A DNA stretch of 64,000 nucleotides from JAGVPT01 sp963827085 (GTDB taxonomy: Bacteria; Bacteroidota; Ignavibacteria; UBA10030; UBA8401), in the NCBI GenBank assembly GCA_963827085.1, contig CAWGZY010000003.1:434001-498000 (forward strand), written 5' to 3'. The notes beneath the pieces were generated by a model that did not search any database, had not been told where the DNA came from, and saw only the letters and a program-made list of their open reading frames with translations. Positions 1 through 7,674 of this stretch are shown here, one piece after another. A program made the position numbers and the translations under genes. Each line of letters begins with the position of its first letter. Position 1 is the stretch's first letter.

Positions 1-183
1 GTCGAGGTTCATTGTGCCGTAGCGGCCGAAAGCGATAAAATTAATATTGGCTGAATTGAGTATTAATTCTATTCCCATCAGCACCATAATCGCGTTACGC
101 CGCGTGACAACGGCATAGACGCCGAAGGAAAAAAGAATGGCGCTGATGAACAGGAAGTGCAGTAGCGATACGTGAATGAGCAT
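1..183 (-). CDS. nuoK: NADH-quinone oxidoreductase subunit K (partial, 3' end outside window)
   Basis: Membrane subunit of the proton-pumping arm of respiratory complex I, homologous to MrpC antiporter subunits. The 61 visible residues start at an ATG (183-181). They contain a first membrane helix and the family motif GIELILNSANINF, whose glutamate lies in the second helix and belongs to the proton path. The gene continues beyond position 1, where nuoL, M and N would be expected. It follows nuoJ in the same direction after an 85-bp spacer of imperfect repeats. Identification is firm; only the end is missing. Confidence 0.95.
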   Translation of the reverse strand, partial: MLIHVSLLHFLFISAILFSFGVYAVVTRRNAIMVLMGIELILNSANINFIAFGRYGTMNLD

Positions 184-268
184 TGCTTTCAGTATTCAGT
201 GATCAGTAATCAGTAATCAGTATCTTGAGATACCAAACTTAAAACTTAAAGCTAATAACTTACAACTT
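184..268. repeat. Low-complexity spacer of short quasi-repeats
   Basis: The spacer between nuoJ and nuoK is built from repeated words such as AGTAATCAGT and AACTTAAAACTTAAAGC. It has no ORF and no clear ribosome binding site. A related CAGTATTCAG-type spacer sits between nuoH and nuoD. Confidence 0.6.
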
Positions 269-802
269 TTAACTTCCCCGTTTCCGCTCACGCCGTGCAA
301 TCATCGCGGCACCAAGCATGGCGACGAGGAGCACAACGGAAGCAACCTCGAAGGGAAGAAGGTATGTTGTCATCAATGCTCTGCCAATACTGACAGCAGT
401 GGTCGGCGGCACTTCAACGTTTGTCCCTGCCTGGGCCGGCCAATCGGTGATCCAGAAAATGCCGCATAATGTCCCCACGAGAATTGCAACCAGGATTGAA
501 GCCGGCAGCACACGCAGCGTCCCGGTTTTCATTTCCACACCGATCACTTTGGTCGTCAACATAACACCGAACAAGATCAGGACGAGGATGCCGCCGACGT
601 AGACGAGCACCTGCGTTACTGCGATGAAATCAGCGTTCAGCATCACATAGAGCCCGGCAACTCCGAAAAAAGTAAACATCAACGAGAACGCCGAATGAAT
701 AATATTCCTGGAGAACACAACAATTGCCGCAGAGACGATCGTAATGAAGGCAAAGAAGTAAAATATAATGTCAAAAAGCGTAAGCGATGAGAGTTGATCC
801 AT
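269..802 (-). CDS. nuoJ: NADH-quinone oxidoreductase subunit J
   Basis: Complex I membrane subunit of 177 residues, near the usual length, with five predicted membrane segments. The characteristic stretch VLVYVGGILVLILFGVML (about residues 65-82) corresponds to the conserved third helix with the pi-bulge that couples quinone chemistry to proton pumping. The ATG at 802 lies two bases after the nuoI stop, so translation is probably coupled. The C-terminus ends in a basic Arg/Lys cluster on the cytoplasmic side. Identification is firm from sequence and operon position. Confidence 0.95.
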   Translation of the reverse strand: MDQLSSLTLFDIIFYFFAFITIVSAAIVVFSRNIIHSAFSLMFTFFGVAGLYVMLNADFIAVTQVLVYVGGILVLILFGVMLTTKVIGVEMKTGTLRVLPASILVAILVGTLCGIFWITDWPAQAGTNVEVPPTTAVSIGRALMTTYLLPFEVASVVLLVAMLGAAMIARRERKRGS

Positions 803-804
803 AC

Positions 805-1425
805 TTATTCTGGTTTTTGCTGTGAACCTTCCGGCTGGGGAGCGGCGGTCGGCGCCTGCGCAGCAGCTTTGGCATCGGCGGCGGCTTTTGCCGCGGCTGC
901 AGCAGCCGCCTTTTTCGCGGCGGCTTCTTCTTCCATTTTTTTTGCCTTTGCTTTTGCGGTCTCAATCTCAGCGGGCGTCATCGTGCTGAAACTGTAAATC
1001 AAATTATGACGGTCAAATTCCGAAAACTCGTAGACGTCGGTCATCTTGATGCATTCAGTCGGACATGGATAGACGCATAATCCGCAATAGCAGCATTTCG
1101 CGATGTCGATGTCAAACACAGGAACATGGAGACGCTTCTTTTGTCCGGTGGACGTCGTACCTAAATTATCTTCGGGAGTCGATTTTATTGTTTCGATGGA
1201 AATGCAATCCACGGGGCATGCCATTGAACACTGGTCGCAGCCGATGCAGTCGTCCATATTCACATACAGCCGGTTGCGGGCGCGTTCAGGCAATTTCATC
1301 TTCACGGTCGGATATTGGATCGTCACCGCTTTCGTGAACAGATGCTTGAACGTAATACGCATCCCGATCCCTACGGTTCTGATGCCCTTATAAATATTGC
1401 CAAAATATTCTACAACGGGATTCAT
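805..1425 (-). CDS. nuoI: NADH-quinone oxidoreductase subunit I, with Ala/Lys-rich C-terminal tail
   Basis: Peripheral iron-sulfur subunit that carries clusters N6a and N6b between the electron-input module and the quinone site. Two ferredoxin-type motifs are visible: CIGCDQCSMACP (about residues 59-70) and CCYCGLCVYPCP (about 110-121). The ATG is at 1425. After the conserved core (about 150 residues) comes a tail of roughly 55 residues made mostly of Ala, Lys and Glu, ending in a Pro/Gln-rich stretch. The tail should form a charged helix and is not part of the catalytic fold. It is encoded by GC-rich repetitive codons at about 810-970. Confidence 0.95.
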   Translation of the reverse strand: MNPVVEYFGNIYKGIRTVGIGMRITFKHLFTKAVTIQYPTVKMKLPERARNRLYVNMDDCIGCDQCSMACPVDCISIETIKSTPEDNLGTTSTGQKKRLHVPVFDIDIAKCCYCGLCVYPCPTECIKMTDVYEFSEFDRHNLIYSFSTMTPAEIETAKAKAKKMEEEAAAKKAAAAAAAKAAADAKAAAQAPTAAPQPEGSQQKPE

Positions 1426-1442
1426 TCGTTCCTCTTAATTCA

Positions 1443-1461
1443 AAAGGTGTCGGACACCTTT
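1443..1461. repeat. Perfect palindrome between nuoH and nuoI
   Basis: Nine-base arms AAAGGTGTC and GACACCTTT flank a single G, in the 39-bp gap between nuoH and nuoI. The core GTGTCGGACAC returns in degenerate form at 13657-13720 and 53129-53214, so this looks like a dispersed palindromic element rather than an operon-specific control site. Confidence 0.65.
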
Positions 1462-1464
1462 CTT

Positions 1465-2511
1465 TTACCAAACCAAAACTAACCCAAGCCCAAGCACACA
1501 GGCAAACGCAAACGGCGTCAATACTTTCCACGAAATGTACATCAACTGGTCAACACGAAGCCGGGGAAGCGTCCAGCGAAGCCAGATATTCAAACAGACA
1601 AAGAGCATGCCTTTCGAAATAAACCAGAATGAGCTCCACCAGGGACCGGTCATGAGAGATTTGAAAGGACTCGCCCAGCCTCCGAAAAAAAGGACCGTCG
1701 CAACTGCGGAGACGGCGAAAAGATTCGCGTATTCTGCCAGATAAAAAATCGCAAACTTCATTCCGCTGTATTCGGTCATATATCCCTGCACGAGTTCGGA
1801 TTCCGCCTCGGGAATATCGAACGGCGTCCGGTTAACTTCTGCCATCGAGGAGATATAGTAGACGACAAATAAGATCAGCATCAACGGGATGACGATAAGC
1901 TTCTTCATGAGGGGAAGCGTACCTCCGAGAATCATCCAGTGCATAATGCCGCCGGTTTGGATGGCGCTCAATTCCTGAAGGCTCATCGTTCCTGCGAGCA
2001 TCACAACGCCGAGAATCGCGAAGGCAGAAGGAATTTCGTAGCTGACAATTTGCGCGGCAGAGCGAAGAGCGCCGAAGAGGGACCATTTGTTATTCGAAGA
2101 CCATCCTGCCATCAACAATCCAACCACAACGAGCGAGGAGATTGCAACAATGAAAAAGATACCGATGTTGATATTGCTGCCGATGAATGCGGAGCTGAAC
2201 GGCAACGCGGCAAACGCGGCATACGATCCCATAAAAACAATGTACGGGGCCATGATAAACAACGGCTTGTCGGCGGCCGCAGGAATTGTGTCTTCTTTTT
2301 GAAGGAGCTTGAGCATATCGGCAATCGGCTGCAACGTGCCGTGCCAGCCGGTCCGCATATATGCAAGGCGGTCCTGCATGTGTGCAGCAATTTTCATTTC
2401 AAGATAAATGGCAACGAGCGCATACGTCAAAATGAAGAGCAACGGAATCACCGCGATGATAACGCCTACGACGAGCGCATTGCCGACAAGAGATGTAAGA
2501 AATTGTTCCAT
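1465..2511 (-). CDS. nuoH: NADH-quinone oxidoreductase subunit H
   Basis: Complex I membrane subunit that forms the quinone-access chamber with nuoB and nuoD. It has 348 residues and about eight to nine membrane helices. The family signatures AYLEMKIAAHMQDR-like (near residue 36) and TPFDIPEAESELVQGYMTEY (about residues 228-247), the acidic loop that lines the quinone tunnel, are intact. The ATG is at 2511. It lies directly after nuoD: no nuoE, F or G genes occur between D and H. Confidence 0.95.
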   Translation of the reverse strand: MEQFLTSLVGNALVVGVIIAVIPLLFILTYALVAIYLEMKIAAHMQDRLAYMRTGWHGTLQPIADMLKLLQKEDTIPAAADKPLFIMAPYIVFMGSYAAFAALPFSSAFIGSNINIGIFFIVAISSLVVVGLLMAGWSSNNKWSLFGALRSAAQIVSYEIPSAFAILGVVMLAGTMSLQELSAIQTGGIMHWMILGGTLPLMKKLIVIPLMLILFVVYYISSMAEVNRTPFDIPEAESELVQGYMTEYSGMKFAIFYLAEYANLFAVSAVATVLFFGGWASPFKSLMTGPWWSSFWFISKGMLFVCLNIWLRWTLPRLRVDQLMYISWKVLTPFAFACVLGLGLVLVW

Positions 2512-2611
2512 GAAATCAGGTATCAGTGATCAGTATTCAGAACTCGGTATTCAAAATAAACAAAAAATGACGACAAAAACTGTTCATTGCTAATTGTTCA
2601 CTGTCGACTGA
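2512..2611. repeat. Low-complexity spacer of short quasi-repeats
   Basis: One hundred bases between nuoH and nuoD built from words such as ATCAGTGATCAGTATTCAG and CAAAAAATGACGACAAAAAC. No gene is seen. This is the position where nuoE-F-G would lie in a 14-subunit operon. Confidence 0.55.
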
Positions 2612-3772
2612 TTAACGGTCTACTTCGCCGAGAACGATGTCGATACTGCCGATAATGGCAACGAGGTCAGCCACCATCCCTCCGCGGGCAATTTCATTGA
2701 TGACACTTAAATTGACGAAGCCCGGCGAACGTGCCTTGATGCGGTACGGTGTTCCGGTTCCGTCGCTGACGATGTAAAATCCCAATTCGCCGCGCGGTGA
2801 TTCGGTACGCGCATACACTTCACCGGGATTTGGACGGATGCGTTTCGGAATTGCCGATTGAACGTCGCCGTCCGGAATCTGTGCAAGGGCTTGCTCGATG
2901 ATCCGGACGCTTTGTTCCATTTCTTTCATCCGCACGATATGCCGATCCCAGCAGCTGCCGACCGGCCCCGTCTCGCCTGTGCCGACAGCAACGTCCCACT
3001 CGAATTTATGATAGACCGAATATGGATCGTCGCGGCGCAGATCCCAATTCACACCCGACCCTCGAAGCATCGGTCCGCTGCACGCGTAATTGACCGCAAC
3101 CTCTGCAGGCAGGACGCCCGTGTTTGCGGTTCGTTTAACAAAAATTTCGTTGTAGGTCAGCAGGTTGTTGAAGTCGCGAATTTGCGGCTTAAAGTAAGCG
3201 CAGAATTCTTTTGCCCGCGCGATAAAATCGGATGGAATGTCGTGTGAAAGTCCGCCGATCCACATGTAATTATAGAGCAGGCGCGCGCCGCACGTCATTT
3301 CAAACAAGTCGAGGATTTTTTCCCTGTCGCGGAAACAATACAGGAAGGGTGTAAACGCACCGATGTCAATCCCATACGTACCGACCGCAATCAGATGGCT
3401 CGCAATCCGCTGCAGCTCCGCCATGATCACGCGGATGTACTCAACCCGCTCCGGAACCTGAATCTTCAACAGCCGTTCCGCGGCAACAACGTAAGCGAAT
3501 TCATTGTTCATCGAACAAACATAATCCATCCTGTCAACGTAAGGAATCACCTGCTGGTAGTTCGTCATATGCTCGCAATGCTTCTCGAAGCATCGGTGCA
3601 GGTAGCCGATATGAGGAACAACGTCGACAACAATTTCGCCGTCAACAACGATCTCGAGCCTCAGCACACCGTGTGTCGATGGATGCTGCGGTCCCATATT
3701 GACGATCATCTCTTCGGTTCGAAGAGGTTTTCCGCTTGAAGTCTTCGGCGGAGCTGTGATAGTGTCGGCCAT
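2612..3772 (-). CDS. nuoD: NADH-quinone oxidoreductase subunit D
   Basis: The 49-kDa-type subunit of complex I, related to the [NiFe]-hydrogenase large subunit, which forms the quinone-binding site with nuoB. The N-terminal signature NMGPQHPSTHGVLR and the C-terminal ending IVLGEVDR are canonical. There are 386 residues from the ATG at 3772. A TTG nine bases upstream (3781) is a possible alternative start. Neither start has a clear Shine-Dalgarno sequence, and ATG is preferred. The gap to nuoC is 13 bases. It is a separate protein from nuoC, not fused as in some proteobacteria. Confidence 0.95.
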   Translation of the reverse strand: MADTITAPPKTSSGKPLRTEEMIVNMGPQHPSTHGVLRLEIVVDGEIVVDVVPHIGYLHRCFEKHCEHMTNYQQVIPYVDRMDYVCSMNNEFAYVVAAERLLKIQVPERVEYIRVIMAELQRIASHLIAVGTYGIDIGAFTPFLYCFRDREKILDLFEMTCGARLLYNYMWIGGLSHDIPSDFIARAKEFCAYFKPQIRDFNNLLTYNEIFVKRTANTGVLPAEVAVNYACSGPMLRGSGVNWDLRRDDPYSVYHKFEWDVAVGTGETGPVGSCWDRHIVRMKEMEQSVRIIEQALAQIPDGDVQSAIPKRIRPNPGEVYARTESPRGELGFYIVSDGTGTPYRIKARSPGFVNLSVINEIARGGMVADLVAIIGSIDIVLGEVDR

Positions 3773-3785
3773 GGATGTCAACGTG

Positions 3786-4265
3786 TTAATACGGAACTTT
3801 CATTCCATTATAGTATTCGGGTACCTGATAATCTTTTCGGAGAGGATGCCCTTCCCAGTCGTACGGAAGAAGGATACGCCGTAAATCGGGATGACCGGTA
3901 AAGGTAATGCCGTACAAATCGAACGCCTCCCTCTCGTGCCAGTTGGCAGTTTTCCAAATTGACTCAACTGATTGAACGTTTGGAATGTCGGTTGGAACTT
4001 CAACTTTCAACGTAATCTTATGCCCCTTAACCATTGAAAACAGATGGTACACGACCGCAAGCCTCCCTTTCAAATCAACCCCGGACAAACAGGAGAGGAA
4101 ATCAAACAGCATCTCCTCATCATCGCGGAGAAACTTTGTTGCATCGAGAATATGATCGGGAGGAATTTTTATGTACGGGTCAACGGGGTTGTCGAGCTTC
4201 GCTTCGATGCCGGGTATACCAGCAAATCTGGCTGAGAGCTTGTCTGCAATTTCTTGGGGAGTCAT
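3786..4265 (-). CDS. nuoC: NADH-quinone oxidoreductase subunit C
   Basis: The 30-kDa-type peripheral subunit of complex I that packs against nuoD. It has 159 residues, about the normal length. The family signature lies in the C-terminal half: the HEREAFDLYGITFTGHPDLR stretch, followed by LLPYDWEGHPLRKDY. The ATG is at 4265, 24 bases after the nuoB stop. Identification is firm. Confidence 0.95.
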   Translation of the reverse strand: MTPQEIADKLSARFAGIPGIEAKLDNPVDPYIKIPPDHILDATKFLRDDEEMLFDFLSCLSGVDLKGRLAVVYHLFSMVKGHKITLKVEVPTDIPNVQSVESIWKTANWHEREAFDLYGITFTGHPDLRRILLPYDWEGHPLRKDYQVPEYYNGMKVPY

Positions 4266-4289
4266 ACGGCTGATCGACGTTCGTTCAAT

Positions 4290-4784
4290 TTACGAAATTT
4301 TTTTCTTCGCGAGGCTTTCGTTTCGCACTTTTTCCTGCAACTTCATCAATCCTTCAATCAATGCTTCGGGGCGGGGCGGGCATCCTGGTACGTAGACATC
4401 GACCGGGATAACGCGGTCAACGCCTTTGAGCACATGGTAACCGTGCTCCCAATACGGTCCGCCGCAATTCGAGCAGCTGCCCATCGAAATCACATACCGT
4501 GGCTCCGCCATTTGGTCAAACAGTTTTTTGATCCGCGAAGCCATCTTTAACGTCACCGTGCCGGAGACTATCATCACATCGACTTGGCGCGGGGTGGCGC
4601 GGGGTATGACGCCAAAGCGCATCATGTCGAAATTTGAGGCGGACGCCGCCATCATTTCGATCGCACAGCACGCAAGTCCGAACTGCAATTGATACAGCGA
4701 TGAAAGGCGAGCCCAATTCAGCAAACTGTCGAGCGACGTAATAACAATATTGCTGTTGTCAAATTGTTTGTCGAGAAGTCCCAT
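4290..4784 (-). CDS. nuoB: NADH-quinone oxidoreductase subunit B
   Basis: PSST-type subunit that holds cluster N2, the last iron-sulfur centre before quinone. All four ligand cysteines are visible: the adjacent pair in FGLACCAIEMM (about residues 38-39), one in SMGSCSNCGGPY (about 103) and one in YVPGCPPRPEAL (about 133). The length is 164 residues. The ATG is at 4784, 10 bases after nuoA. The protein looks fully functional. Confidence 0.96.
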   Translation of the reverse strand: MGLLDKQFDNSNIVITSLDSLLNWARLSSLYQLQFGLACCAIEMMAASASNFDMMRFGVIPRATPRQVDVMIVSGTVTLKMASRIKKLFDQMAEPRYVISMGSCSNCGGPYWEHGYHVLKGVDRVIPVDVYVPGCPPRPEALIEGLMKLQEKVRNESLAKKKIS

Positions 4785-4794
4785 CGTTTTTTCC

Positions 4795-5238
4795 CTACGC
4801 TGCTGCGTGTTCGTTCACATCCGCTGTCTCGTCCGAGACAACGCCAACTCCCTTTACATACCGCGATACTCTCGGTACTGGCTTATCCCAGTCCAGATCT
4901 CCCTTTACCCAAACGTATGCATATCCGACAATCAGGATTGCAAGAAAAACAACCATCTCGATGAATGCGAACATGCCGAATTCTTTAAAGACGAGAGCCC
5001 ACGGGAAAAGAAATACCACTTCGACGTCGAAGACAAGAAAGATGAGCGCTACAACATAAAAGCGGATATTGAATTTTACCCATGAATTGCCGATCGGTTC
5101 TTCACCGCACTCATACGTCGAGAGCTTACCGGGGTACGGTCGGCGTGGACGCAGCACCCATGAAGCAACGAGGCCTCCTCCGGTAAACACAGCTCCAATG
5201 AGGAGAAAAATTAATATTCTGCCAAAGTCAGTTAACAT
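4795..5238 (-). CDS. nuoA: NADH-quinone oxidoreductase subunit A
   Basis: Small complex I membrane subunit with three helices. The central signature STYECGEEPIGNSWVKFNIR and the following RFYVVALIFLVFDVEVVFL are diagnostic. The ATG at 5238 gives 147 residues. An in-frame TTG at 5283 would add 15 residues, but it lies only about five bases from the predicted transcription start of the promoter at 5295-5323, so the ATG is chosen. It is the first gene of the nuo operon. The C-terminal 30 residues run past the usual end and are charged. Confidence 0.94.
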   Translation of the reverse strand: MLTDFGRILIFLLIGAVFTGGGLVASWVLRPRRPYPGKLSTYECGEEPIGNSWVKFNIRFYVVALIFLVFDVEVVFLFPWALVFKEFGMFAFIEMVVFLAILIVGYAYVWVKGDLDWDKPVPRVSRYVKGVGVVSDETADVNEHAAA

Positions 5239-5294
5239 GGAAGTATTGGCCGTCGGGAAAAAACGTGTCAAAAGAATGAGCAACGGGCAGATCG

Positions 5295-5323
5295 AATATA
5301 GAAACCTGCTCCTCTTGTATCAA
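5295..5323 (-). promoter_or_regulatory. Probable housekeeping sigma-70-type promoter of the nuo operon
   Basis: On the minus strand a TTGATA box (5323-5318), 17 bases, then TATATT (5300-5295). Transcription would start near 5288 and give a leader of about 50 bases before the nuoA ATG at 5238. Found by eye. Confidence 0.55.
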
Positions 5324-5338
5324 GTACTCTGTTAATCG

Positions 5339-6031
5339 TCAAGCGCTCACTTCGGCGATGTATCGGTCAACATCGCGCGCGACCGAGGATGTTGGATAAT
5401 CTTTTTTGACTTTCTTCAGCAACTCGATTGCGCGATCTTTGTCTCCGGATTTTCCAAAATTGCGGGCGGCATTCACCAAATTGTCGGCAGCATTCGGATC
5501 ATCGCTGTTCTTCAGCGCAGCTTTTTCATAACTCTCTGCTGCCTTTTTGAAATCCCCTTTCGCTTCATAGCATGCCGCTATCCCTGCAATCGCAGAGTTT
5601 TCGACCAGCGTGTTGCTGCTGCCGCTGAAATCATTAAAATACTCGAGCGCCTTATCGAAATTCTGCGAATTGTAATAAGCGTTTGCAAGATAAAACTTTG
5701 CAATATTTCCCGCTTTGGTGCTGCCGTAATTGTCGACAATCGACTGAAGCCCGCTGACATTTTTTTCGGGGATTCCATTGATGGCAATTTGATACTGGCC
5801 GTTGTCGTAGAATGTAAAAACCCTGGCAAGTTCGACAGTCGCGCGATCGTCGTTGGCACGCACGTTGTTTGAATAAAACCACAACGCGACGGCAAGAACA
5901 GCTACAATGCCGGCGGCAGTTGAAACTCTCTTCTTATTTTTGTCGTACCACACCTGAGCCTTGAAGTACGTCGTGACGAGTGCATCTTCTTTGATGACTC
6001 TTTGTGAAATTTTTTTCTTAGCACGGAGCAT
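5339..6031 (-). CDS. Membrane-anchored tetratricopeptide repeat protein (YfgM-like)
   Basis: A 230-residue protein with a basic cytoplasmic N-terminus (about 35 residues), one membrane helix (about residues 36-53, AAGIVAVLAVALWFYSNN), and then TPR-like helical pairs: FYLANAYYNSQNFDKALEYF, AACYEAKGDFKKAAESYEKA and AARNFGKSGDKDRAIELLKK. This matches the layout of YfgM-type periplasmic TPR proteins that work with SurA/SecYEG, but sequence alone does not prove that role. The ATG is at 6031. It is followed by nuoA, with the nuo promoter just beyond its stop codon. tRNA-Arg lies immediately upstream on the same strand. Confidence 0.8.
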   Translation of the reverse strand: MLRAKKKISQRVIKEDALVTTYFKAQVWYDKNKKRVSTAAGIVAVLAVALWFYSNNVRANDDRATVELARVFTFYDNGQYQIAINGIPEKNVSGLQSIVDNYGSTKAGNIAKFYLANAYYNSQNFDKALEYFNDFSGSSNTLVENSAIAGIAACYEAKGDFKKAAESYEKAALKNSDDPNAADNLVNAARNFGKSGDKDRAIELLKKVKKDYPTSSVARDVDRYIAEVSA

Positions 6032-6063
6032 AGTATTCGATTTTTATTTTGTGAATGAATCGC

Positions 6064-6140
6064 TGGTACGCTCGTCGGGAGTCGAACCCGAAACCTTCAG
6101 CTTCGGAGGCTGACGCTCTATCCAGTTGAGCTACGAGCGC
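6064..6140 (-). tRNA. tRNA-Arg (anticodon CCG)
   Basis: A complete cloverleaf reads on the minus strand. The acceptor arm starts GCGCTCG, the D-arm is GCTC/GAGC, the anticodon stem TCAGC/GCTGA encloses the loop CTCCGAA with anticodon CCG (reads CGG, arginine), and the T-arm is TCGGG TTCGACT CCCGA. The 3' CCA is encoded (6066-6064). The outermost acceptor pair is G-U. Confidence 0.95.
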
Positions 6141-6180
6141 GTTTCAGTTTCTGCATACTACCTTCAGCGAAATTCCGCGT

Positions 6181-6297
6181 CCTTATCGCAGGATTGAGCT
6201 ACCAGCGCCGTTATCATACTTGTGTTTCGATCACGCTAAATCCAGCGGCTTTTTCCGAAGGCATCACTTTGCGGCCCGCGGATTTGAGCTGCGAGCC
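6181..6297 (-). pseudogene. Two decayed tRNA 5'-half-like fragments upstream of tRNA-Arg
   Basis: On the minus strand, 6208-6181 reads GCGCTGGTAGCTCAATCC, matching the acceptor/D-arm start of the neighbouring tRNA (GCGCTCGTAGCTCAACTGG). A GCTGAAGG word follows downstream, as after the anticodon stem. A weaker second match, GGCTCGCAGCTCAAATCC, is at 6297-6280. Neither can fold into a full tRNA. The rest of the 293-base gap (6141-6433) shows no gene. Confidence 0.4.
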
Positions 6298-6433
6298 AAC
6301 GTCATCCCGAGTTTGCGGATATTTGAATCAATAAATAAAATGTAGGAAAGAATCCGCGGAATTGCAAGGATATTTCTGAAACTTCCGCGTATGAAAATCC
6401 GGAAATCGGCCCCTTGGACCATCGGTGTACCAG

Positions 6434-7570
6434 CTATAGCTTCATTACACCAATGCCCGGCCTGTCATTAAGCGTTACTTTACCGTCGATGACTTTCATC
6501 CCGTCGAAAACGTCGTTCCGAATGAGGAGCGCTCCATCCAAATCGGCCCAGTCGACCATTGGTGAAAGATGCGAGGCAGCAGAAATTGCGCACGATGTCT
6601 CAGTCATGCAGCCGATCATGAGTTTCATCCCCAGCGAACGCGCGAGGATGATCATCTTATGCGCTTCTCTCATCCCGGTAGACTTCATCAGCTTGACGTT
6701 GATACCCGAGTATGCGCCGTGCGCTCTTTGCACATCCTCCAGACGCTGAACGGCTTCATCGCCCATAATCGGGAGAGGGCTGCGTTCGGTCAGCCACGCG
6801 TGTTCTTCGAACCACGTCTTCGGCATCGGCTGCTCGACAAACACCACTCCCTTATCCTTCAACCAGTGGACCATGTCGAGAGCAAACTGCTTATCCTTCC
6901 ATCCCTCGTTGATATCGACGCAAAGGGGCTTGTCTGTAACGGAGCGGATCGTTTCGATCATTTCTTTGTCGGTGTCGCGGCCCAGTTTCACTTTTAGAAT
7001 TTTGAACTCCGCTGCTTCCCGAACTTTCTGCCGAACGACGTCCGGCGTGTCTATGCCGATGGTAAACGACGTGTTCGGCGTTTTTTCTTTTGGAAAGCCC
7101 CAGATATTGTACCACGGCTGGTTCATGATTTTGCCGACAAGGTCGTGCAGCGCGATATCGACTGAGGCTTTCGCAGCCGGATTTCCCGGGGCGACAGCAT
7201 CGACGTCGCTCAAGATCGTTTCCAACTCGAAAGGATTTTCATATTTGCCAAGATTGATTTTCGACAGGAAGGCAACTGCGCTCTCATGCGATTCTCCGAG
7301 ATACGGCGGCATCGACGCTTCGCCGTAACCGACAACGTCCCCGTATTCGATTTGCGTCAGTACAACAGGGGTAGTAGATCGTGAGCTAGAGGCGAGAGTA
7401 AAAACGTGTTTCAATTCCAGTGTGTAGGGTGTGAAGGTCAACGCAAGCCGCGCGGACCTTGTTCCGCTCAGATACGTCGCTGCTAGCGCATCCGGTGAGC
7501 GGCCGCCAAACAGGGACGAGCCTGCAACGAGCGCCGACGCTTTCATAAAATCTCTGCGCGTTTGAAACAC
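6434..7570 (-). CDS. Tat-exported dipeptide epimerase (L-Ala-D/L-Glu epimerase-like, enolase superfamily)
   Basis: Member of the muconate-lactonizing subgroup of the enolase superfamily, expected to epimerise a dipeptide such as L-Ala-D-Glu from peptidoglycan. Visible catalytic set: KVKLG (Lys193, Lys195), DINEGW (Asp219), EQPMP (Glu246), GDEA (Asp271) and NVKLMK (Lys293), numbered from the chosen start. That start is the GTG at 7570, preceded by AAGGA seven bases away. The N-terminus then reads FQTRRDFMKASALVAG, a twin-arginine export signal, so the enzyme should be periplasmic; most characterised relatives are cytoplasmic. Substrate specificity cannot be read from sequence alone. Confidence 0.82.
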   Translation of the reverse strand: MFQTRRDFMKASALVAGSSLFGGRSPDALAATYLSGTRSARLALTFTPYTLELKHVFTLASSSRSTTPVVLTQIEYGDVVGYGEASMPPYLGESHESAVAFLSKINLGKYENPFELETILSDVDAVAPGNPAAKASVDIALHDLVGKIMNQPWYNIWGFPKEKTPNTSFTIGIDTPDVVRQKVREAAEFKILKVKLGRDTDKEMIETIRSVTDKPLCVDINEGWKDKQFALDMVHWLKDKGVVFVEQPMPKTWFEEHAWLTERSPLPIMGDEAVQRLEDVQRAHGAYSGINVKLMKSTGMREAHKMIILARSLGMKLMIGCMTETSCAISAASHLSPMVDWADLDGALLIRNDVFDGMKVIDGKVTLNDRPGIGVMKL

Positions 7571-7674
7571 AAAGAATTCCTTGAAAATGATTCTGCAATA
7601 CAATGCAGAACGTAATTGTTGAAATCCCTACAAAGAAAGGAGCACGGGCGGCATTCGTCAAATGGGCTATACGT

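Noticed and set aside
794..997. Ala-rich plus-strand frame at the NuoI tail
   Set aside because: Mirror of the Ala/Lys codons of the NuoI tail on the other strand.
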